DNA from: Chrysopilus asiliformis
Lineage: Eukaryota; Arthropoda; Insecta; Diptera; Rhagionidae
Direction: 5' to 3'
Assembly: GCA_964034945.1 (NCBI GenBank)
Contig: OZ035962.1
Span: forward strand, 82,295,942-82,359,941
Length of the DNA stretch: 64,000 bases
The notes beneath the pieces are model-generated. The model was given only the letters and a program-made list of their open reading frames with translations. It did not search any database and was not told where the DNA came from. Position 1 is the first letter of the stretch, and each line of letters begins with the position of its first letter. Shown one piece after another: positions 58,417-64,000 of this stretch. A program made the position numbers and the translations under genes.

Positions 58417-59263
58417 ATTTTCAATCCAGGATTCCGAACGAGGGTGGAGTGTACATTCCGAACGAGGGTGGAGCATAAGTAAATATTTCACTTGTGGACT
58501 AAATACAACATTTTGTTGTTATTTTAGGATCCTGGCTCGATTCCTTACAGCGAAACTGTATGAACTTTTATGTTTAAGTTCTTTTCAACAAAATTAAACA
58601 CACTTCAAGAAGAATCGTTTGCTAAACAAACGACCTTTAACAGGAAATTTTACGCCACGGATCTTCTTTTTATTCAGATTTTTTTCGTTTGATAGACAAG
58701 AGGGTGCAAAGACAGAAAACACTTTTCTTCTGTGCAACAAGAATTTCTTTGATTTAATTTTTTTTAATATTCCCTTCGTTTTTTGTAAAGTTTTACGGAT
58801 GGGTCAGTCAAAGTTAATCTCTATTTATGTTCAGTCAGCACGTGACTAGAATTAATTTACATTCTAATTGGGAAATAATCAAAAAGAAAAAATTGGCTGG
58901 CGTGGTCTTATATTTCCAGATTGTTGAATTTTTTTTCTATTCCAATTAAATTGTAAACGATTTCTTTTATATTTTGTACGAATCGTGGTTTTATCTAAAC
59001 CACCACGACTCTTAAGGAAAATTTTCTTCAAATGATTTTGGCACTTTTTCTTAGAAGTTCTAAATTCAAACCAACAATCTTTTATAATCCAAGATTCCCC
59101 TTCGTCCTTCGTCCTTCCGCCAACAGTTAAAGCGTATTCGATCTCCTTGACAAATAAATTTTTTTGTCAAGTAATGATGGAATCAAAAATCATTTTCTCC
59201 GAACAGAATTGTTCATGTTGAAGTGACTTGCAATTTTAGGCTTCTTTTTTAATTTAACTTTAA
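58417..59263. other. low-copy AT-rich sequence
   Basis: An 18-base word, CATTCCGAACGAGGGTGG or a near match, is duplicated at about 58430-58470. No gene recognised. Confidence 0.45.
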
Positions 59264-59878
59264 CCCTAATCCGCATTCGCGGTGTCTTTGAGACACCGAT
59301 GCAGTTTTGAGAGTGATTGTTACGAATGTTAAAAAAGTTGTTGCATTCATGCTCCTTGACTTTGTTTTTTTAAGCCAATACTATTTAAAAACGAAAAAAA
59401 AAATTAATTTTTTTTACTACAACAATAATATTTCGCTTTTATGAAATTTACCCTTAATCCACGCAGGCGGTGTCTCAAAGACACCGTAACGGTTTTACCA
59501 GCAAAGAAAGGTTATTTTGGTATCACTTTGCTTCTATTTCGCAAAATATCGGACTGTAGTAGGCGATAATAACTGTAGCACTTCCCAAAAGAGAAAACGT
59601 TGCTTCCTGTGTCCCCATTTCTAAGGTCGCGCTTTGAAGCAGATAAGTGCAAATCCAAGAAAAATGTTTGTAACCAAAATTCTTAAAAATCAATTTTATG
59701 CTACAATTATAAAGAGTACGAATGATGTACATATATATAAATAAATATTATTAACTGAATTAAAAAATGCAAACTCAAAAAAAATTTTTTTTATTAAATT
59801 ATTCTATTTTTCCGGCATGGTGTCTTTCAGACACCGCCTGCGTGGATTAAGGACAAAATTAGCCTGAGCTGATTAGGG
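59264..59878. mobile_element. piggyBac-like element with TTAA duplication
   Basis: TTAA flanks both ends (59260-59263 and 59879-59882). The ends are CCCTAATC and its inverse GATTAGGG. The module CGGTGTCTTTGAGACACCG, itself a palindrome, occurs at 59280-59298, again as CGGTGTCTCAAAGACACCG at 59469-59487, and near the right end as GGTGTCTTTCAGACACCG at about 59820. CCTTAATCCACGCAGGCGG and its inverse lie next to the second and third modules. No transposase. Confidence 0.8.
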
Positions 59879-59882
59879 TTAA

Positions 59883-60271
59883 CTGCGATTCTTTAAATAA
59901 ATTAAAACTGATATGACTGTCTACTAATATTATTGATAGGTAGTAAAAACAATATAATAAATTCCAGTTCCAAATATGATTAGGTGATTGTGGACATTTG
60001 CTCTTATATATATTTTTGAAGTGGAATTTATTCAATTTATACTTTGTGGTATTTAGTTGTGTTTATTTTTACTTAGTTTCGTTGAGCGAATGACAAAATT
60101 TTTGCAATTCACTTCTGTCTTGTATACCGAAAATTAAAGCTTAAATTGAATCCTGAAAACGTGACCAAACAATATTTACACTGGATTTTGGAGATTTGAT
60201 AAATATAAGTACTTAACTAGTTAAAAAATTACAGGACACATTGTAAAATTTTGTGTTTGCAATAAAAAAAA
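59883..60271. other. AT-rich intergenic sequence
   Basis: Nothing recognised. Confidence 0.5.
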
Positions 60272-60917
60272 ATATCAGTTGTGGTCAACACAAAACTTTC
60301 TTCTACAAAATCTACGACCCTGCTCAATTTACGCTAGAGCCCTGTCGCATTGTCAACCTAAGACGACACCTCAATAAATTGTTGGTTCATCCAAAAATAT
60401 CAAAAACGTACAAAATTTGAGATAACTTGAGAACGGTAAAAGATATAAATTTACGGTAAATGGCAAAAATGTAGAAAATGTTAACATCTTTAATTATTCT
60501 CTTAACTGATTTGTCGAAAAACCGTTAGTTTGCAAATTATTCGCAAAAATATGATTTTTTACATATTAATAATAATATCTCAATAACGGTAAAAGATAAC
60601 GGATAACGGTAGGAAACAAAATTGTGCAGAATGCCATTCTCATTACACCTAATTCTGTTTTTACACGAACTTTTTTTACACGATTTTGATTTAACACGAA
60701 TTGAAAAAAAAAATTGATTCTCTTTTTCCACGAGTTGTTTTGATTTAACACGAACGACCCCAATTCTAAGATTTTTTTTTGCGTATGTATTATTTTTCTC
60801 CCAACCCCACCATCACTCAGCTTCACAATTCGTCTCGTTACATTTGCAATTTCTATTTGTGGGGAATTCCCCGAATTATGTAACCTCAATTATATAACCT
60901 CAATTCGTTTTGCCTGC

Positions 60918-61150
60918 ATGGCCGAATTATACAAGGTCTGTTTGACAGCTCAGTTGCTTCTGGCTCTGACGTCATGGGCAAGAAATTCTTATAAGACTCA
61001 ATGGGAATTTTCCCTAATTCTCAAATCTAGCTAACATCTAGCTAAACAACTCCGTACGCACAATCAACATTACAAAGAATTTCTTGCCGATGACGTAGCA
61101 AAATGGTGGCTGTCAAAAAATAACCAGCAGACCTTGTATAATTCGGCCAT
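60918..61150. mobile_element. Mutator-like MITE with 11-bp target duplication
   Basis: The inverted ends ATGGCCGAATTATACAAGGT and its inverse match over about 23 bases. They are flanked by direct repeats GTTTTGCCTGC at 60907-60917 and 61151-61161. A 9-11 base duplication points to the Mutator (MULE) superfamily. 233 bp, non-coding. Confidence 0.75.
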
Positions 61151-61204
61151 GTTTTGCCTGCGTTTCGAGTTTGGTGCTAAAAGTGACAGGTGCCAAATTA
61201 ATAG

Positions 61205-61760
61205 ACATAACAAAAGCTATAATTGCCAATGTGGCAATTATTGAAAAACCGTATGGTGATTTAAGTGAACAGCGAACACTAGTATCAAAATTTGACTTTG
61301 AAGTCAAACTTTTCAACAAGATTTTTTTTTAAAATTTATTCCAATCGGATTTTGATGTATGGGAGTTTTATGTAGAACCATATCCTAAATAACTTTTGTT
61401 CTTGCACTTTTTTGATAAGATGTACCGTTTTTAAGATATTCGCAAAAAACGTTTTCGTTCGTATGGGGGGTACCCCCCTAATGGTCCATTTTTGCCCATG
61501 AACGAACTTAGCCTCGCATTTTACAAAAAACGGACCTGCGCAAAATTTCAAGTCTGTAGCTCAATCCGTGCGCCCGCAATCCGCGCTACAGACGGACGGA
61601 CAGACGAACGGACGGACGGACGGACATGCAAAAATTAATTATTTTTATCATTCTAAGCACACTGGTGTAATTCATTTTTGTGTGTGATGACGGGATCTTG
61701 GCGTTACAAACGGTAAGGCAAAGTTAGTATACCCTTTGGTTTCACCATACGGGTATAAAA
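61205..61760 (-). mobile_element. H2, copy f, nested in the Tigger-like element
   Basis: Complete: CATAACAAAAGC end, stem-loop arms ATAATTGCCA/TGGCAATTAT (one loop base differs), ACCGTATGGTGA, body, GACG/GACA tract (61591-61623) and TCACCATACGGGTATAAAA. Its outer end lies only a few bases upstream of the surviving transposase codons. Confidence 0.85.
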
Positions 61761-62638
61761 AGAAAAGGAAAGCGATTTCTTTAGATATTAAAATTCGAAT
61801 TTTAGATCGTCTTGCCACTGGACAAGGTGCGACGTCTGTTTTGGTAATTTTTTAGGTCCGGAACCATCGTCCGAAACCGATCTTCTATTTTTCCATATAT
61901 GCAATGTCTTTTTTTACACGAATTTTTTTTACACGTACTGTTCGGGAACGTATCTATCGTGTAAAAACAGAATTAGGTGTAATTCACTTCATACATTCAG
62001 TCCGCAAAAACCCGTTAGTTTTCGAGATAATCGCAAAAAACTGTTTTTTTGGAAATAACGGTTTATCTCGATAACAGGTGGAGATATCGAGTTATAGTTA
62101 AAGACAAAAGTGTGGGAAATTTCATTTTCTCCAAGTTTTGTCATACTTAAGGCCACTAAAAAACGCGTAGGAGTAAATCGAGAAAAACGAAATTGCGATT
62201 TTTGAAAAACCGCCATTTTGGATACTTCCGGTTAACGGATTTCCACCAAAAGTTGATAGGATCGTCCCATTTCAGGACCCAACATGCCTATAAAATTTCA
62301 TGGCGCTAGCTCTATTAGTTTTTGAGAAATCTTGTACACAGACTGACAGACAGACTGACAGACTGACAGATAGAAAGACATTTTTTAAATATGACTCCAA
62401 TCGACTCAGGAGTGATCGGGAAATGTTTTTTAGGCAAAATTAAGAGATCGAAATTTTTCATGAATACAATACTTTATTATACTCCGTAGAAGAAAGTAAC
62501 AAGTTTTATTTGAAAAATCCATTACCTATATATTTTTTCGGATTAAAGAATTTTATAAACATACGACAATATAAAAAGAGGTAAAAGCGATGTTTATTAT
62601 TCTTATGTAATAAATTTATACTTTTTAGGGAGTTAATA

Positions 62639-62740
62639 TAGTGAAAACTTATTAAACCGGACTCTTAGGGAACCAAGAATTTTGTCCGATTTAGGCAGGT
62701 TTTCGGCTCATCCAGGGTCCGACTTATACAGGTATCACTG
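62639..62740. mobile_element. very short Tigger-like MITE
   Basis: The left end is TAGTGAAAACTTATTAAACC and the right end inverted is CAGTGATACCTGTATAAGTC, with TA on both sides (62637-62638 and 62741-62742). Both ends continue into CGGAC. 102 bp. The left C of CAGTG has changed to T. Confidence 0.6.
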
Positions 62741-62784
62741 TATTGACCAGACACTGCCTATGCTGTCTCACACCGGATTATGTA

Positions 62785-63346
62785 TTGGGTCTTTCAACAA
62801 GGACATAACAATTTTGTATTTTAATAAAAACGCACCCTAAAACTTTTTTATGATCTGGCAATGCTAAAACGTTAGTCAAGATTTACATTTTTATCATGGT
62901 GAAGTTCACGAACGAGCAACGTTTGGAAATTATTAAAATTTACTACCGAAATTCTGAGTCCGATGAAATGATAATGAAAATGATGAAATGAAATGATGAA
63001 TGAAATGATGGTCCGGTCGAATGGCCACCTCGCTCATGCGATTTAACGCCGTTGGATTTCTTTTTATGGGGTTATGTTAAATCGTTGGTTTATGCCAACA
63101 AGCCAACAACGTTAGAGGAGCTCAGGAACAATATCGAACGCGAAATTGCCAGCGTTCCGGCCGATATGTGTGGAAAATTGGCTCCAAAGAATCAATCTGC
63201 AAAAGTGCTCGCGGTGGCCATATGAACGACATCGAATTTCATACTTAAATATAGCACTACACCTGGAATAAATTTCAACCCGATATCTCAATTATTCTGT
63301 GTTTTATTTAAATACAAAATTGTTATGTCCTTGTTGAAAGACCCGA
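62785..63346 (+). mobile_element. mariner-derived MITE family M, copy D
   Basis: The left end is TTGGGTCTTTCAACAAGG and the right end inverted is TCGGGTCTTTCAACAAGG, with TA at 62783-62784 and 63347-63348. The plus-strand remnant starts MVKFTNEQRLEIIKIYYRNS at 62899, keeping more of the N-terminus than copies A and C. It breaks down in a short ATGAAATG-rich stretch (62963-63010) and resumes GPVEWPPRSCDLTPLDFFLW through PTTLEELRNNIEREIA. It ends in a frame-shifted tail. Its internal deletion differs from that in A and C. Confidence 0.88.
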
Positions 63347-63348
63347 TA

Positions 63349-64000
63349 TAACTGTTCCATACATTCAAATTAAATTAGACCACTGTTACTCATTTCCACT
63401 TGTTTCCTACTAAACAAAAAAGATTGTTGTGATTATCTGTTGTGATTATGGATGAATATAGTTCGAATCTGATTTATGGCATCAAAGAATTTGTAGGGTT
63501 CAAAAGTACTTAAAAAGTTAAGTTTTCATTACTTTTCCAAGCAGCAAAATCTGGGAACATTAGATTTTAAAAAAATGCCTTTGGAATCGTAGAAAAACTG
63601 AAAAAAAATGAAAGATGAAAATATTCTATAAATAGTGTCTGGTGTAAGATAATTTTTGAAACAACTATAATTACAAAATCTGTAAGCCTGGCAACTCGAA
63701 TGGCATCCCAAGTAACCAAATAGGGCGTAAAGTGGTCGTGGCGACTTTAACATAGAATCTTTATCCCTTTCAGACCCACTGTATACGATTGTGTTATGTG
63801 ACGTAATACGTTTATATTTCGGCTCAGACTCAAAATTTCGCTCAAAGTCCCAAAAGCAGTGATCGTGTTACCTTTTGTCGAAAGCTTCTATCCCTTTCAG
63901 ACCCAAAAATTTTTTTTTTAAATTTTTTTTGTTATTCTGGTATTGAAATATAATAGTATAGCAATTTTTGTAGCAATCGGAAGAAAAAAATTTTTGGGTC
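63349..64000. other. AT-rich intergenic sequence
   Basis: A single end of the hairpin MITE seen at 40817-40933 lies at 63710-63729 (CCCAAGTAACCAAATAGGGC). The phrase TATCCCTTTCAGACCCA occurs twice (about 63761 and 63890), and the window ends inside whatever repeat follows. No gene recognised. Confidence 0.45.

Larger units (their letters stand above)
60646..61979 (+). mobile_element. Tigger-like element with a CENP-B-type HTH fragment
   Basis: Ends CACCTAATTCTGTTTTTACA and its inverse, identical over at least 22 bases, with TA at 60644-60645 and 61980-61981. TTTTTTTACACG words repeat inside both ends. At 61765-61854 the plus strand encodes KRKAISLDIKIRILDRLATG, the opening helices of a Tigger/CENP-B-type DNA-binding domain, followed by a stop. 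The rest of the transposase is gone. It hosts nested insertions at 60918-61150 and 61205-61760 and is itself inserted in H1 copy 3. Confidence 0.85.
60272..62505 (-). mobile_element. H1, copy 3, interrupted by a Tigger-like element
   Basis: Reverse orientation. The terminus ATCAG with stem-loop TTGTG/CACAA is at 60272-60292, and ACTTTCTTCTAC at about 60294-60305. The body is interrupted at 60646-61979 and resumes TTCACTTCATACATTCAG. A short GACA tract lies at 62340-62382, and GTAGAAGAAAGT near 62487-62498. The microsatellite is only about 45 bases, against about 730 in copy 2. Confidence 0.85.

Overview
The window is AT-rich, repeat-dense nuclear DNA from an arthropod, most likely an insect and plausibly a lower dipteran. 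The evidence is one intact spliced gene of the MBF2 family (known from insects and some other arthropods), mariner, Tc1, Tigger/pogo-like, piggyBac-like and non-LTR relics, and many copies of Helentron-associated repeats of the DINE-1/mini-me type. These repeats have subterminal inverted repeats, an internal GTCY microsatellite and a 3' stem-loop. There is no bacterial-style gene organisation, no rRNA, no convincing tRNA and no CRISPR array.

Genes: the only gene I can annotate with confidence is the MBF2-like secreted protein on the minus strand, with exon 1 at 19086-19436 and exon 2 at 17754-17879. Its phase-0 GT-AG intron has received a whole DINE-like element. A possible terminal exon of an unrecognised gene lies at 52390-52621 (minus), and a weaker one at 27919-28103 (minus). 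A conserved coding fragment of unknown function (minus, 22781-23105 plus 24664-24795) is split by a Tc1 element.

Layout: 1-3200 holds a dispersed repeat with a nested TTAA-flanked MITE, a dead mariner and a small MITE. 3300-6620 holds DINE-like copies and a mariner fragment. 6620-13430 is mostly low-copy sequence, including a GC-elevated stretch at about 8200-9700. 13439-16427 is a nested stack of Tigger-like elements. 16843-21274 holds MITEs around the MBF2 gene. 22781-24795 is the Tc1-split coding fragment. 26095-33387 holds DINE-like copies, one with a roughly 90-unit octamer array, plus MITEs. 34799-44000 has scattered MITEs and perfect hairpins. 44515-51978 holds DINE-like copies interrupted by a mariner MITE, a TTAA-flanked MITE and a foldback-like element, with an orphan LTR/primer-binding site between them. 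54248-57420 is a LINE fragment interrupted by an unclassified DNA transposon that keeps an intron-containing ORF. 57974-63346 holds further DINE-like copies, a TTAA-flanked MITE, a Tigger-like element with nested insertions and a fourth mariner MITE.

Interplay: almost everything here is transposon-on-transposon insertion, so many target-site duplications and empty sites can be read directly. I label four DINE-like families H1 to H4. H1 and H4 share one 3' terminus and H2 and H3 share another, while each family has its own matched pair of subterminal inverted repeats. That modular design is the most interesting pattern in the window.
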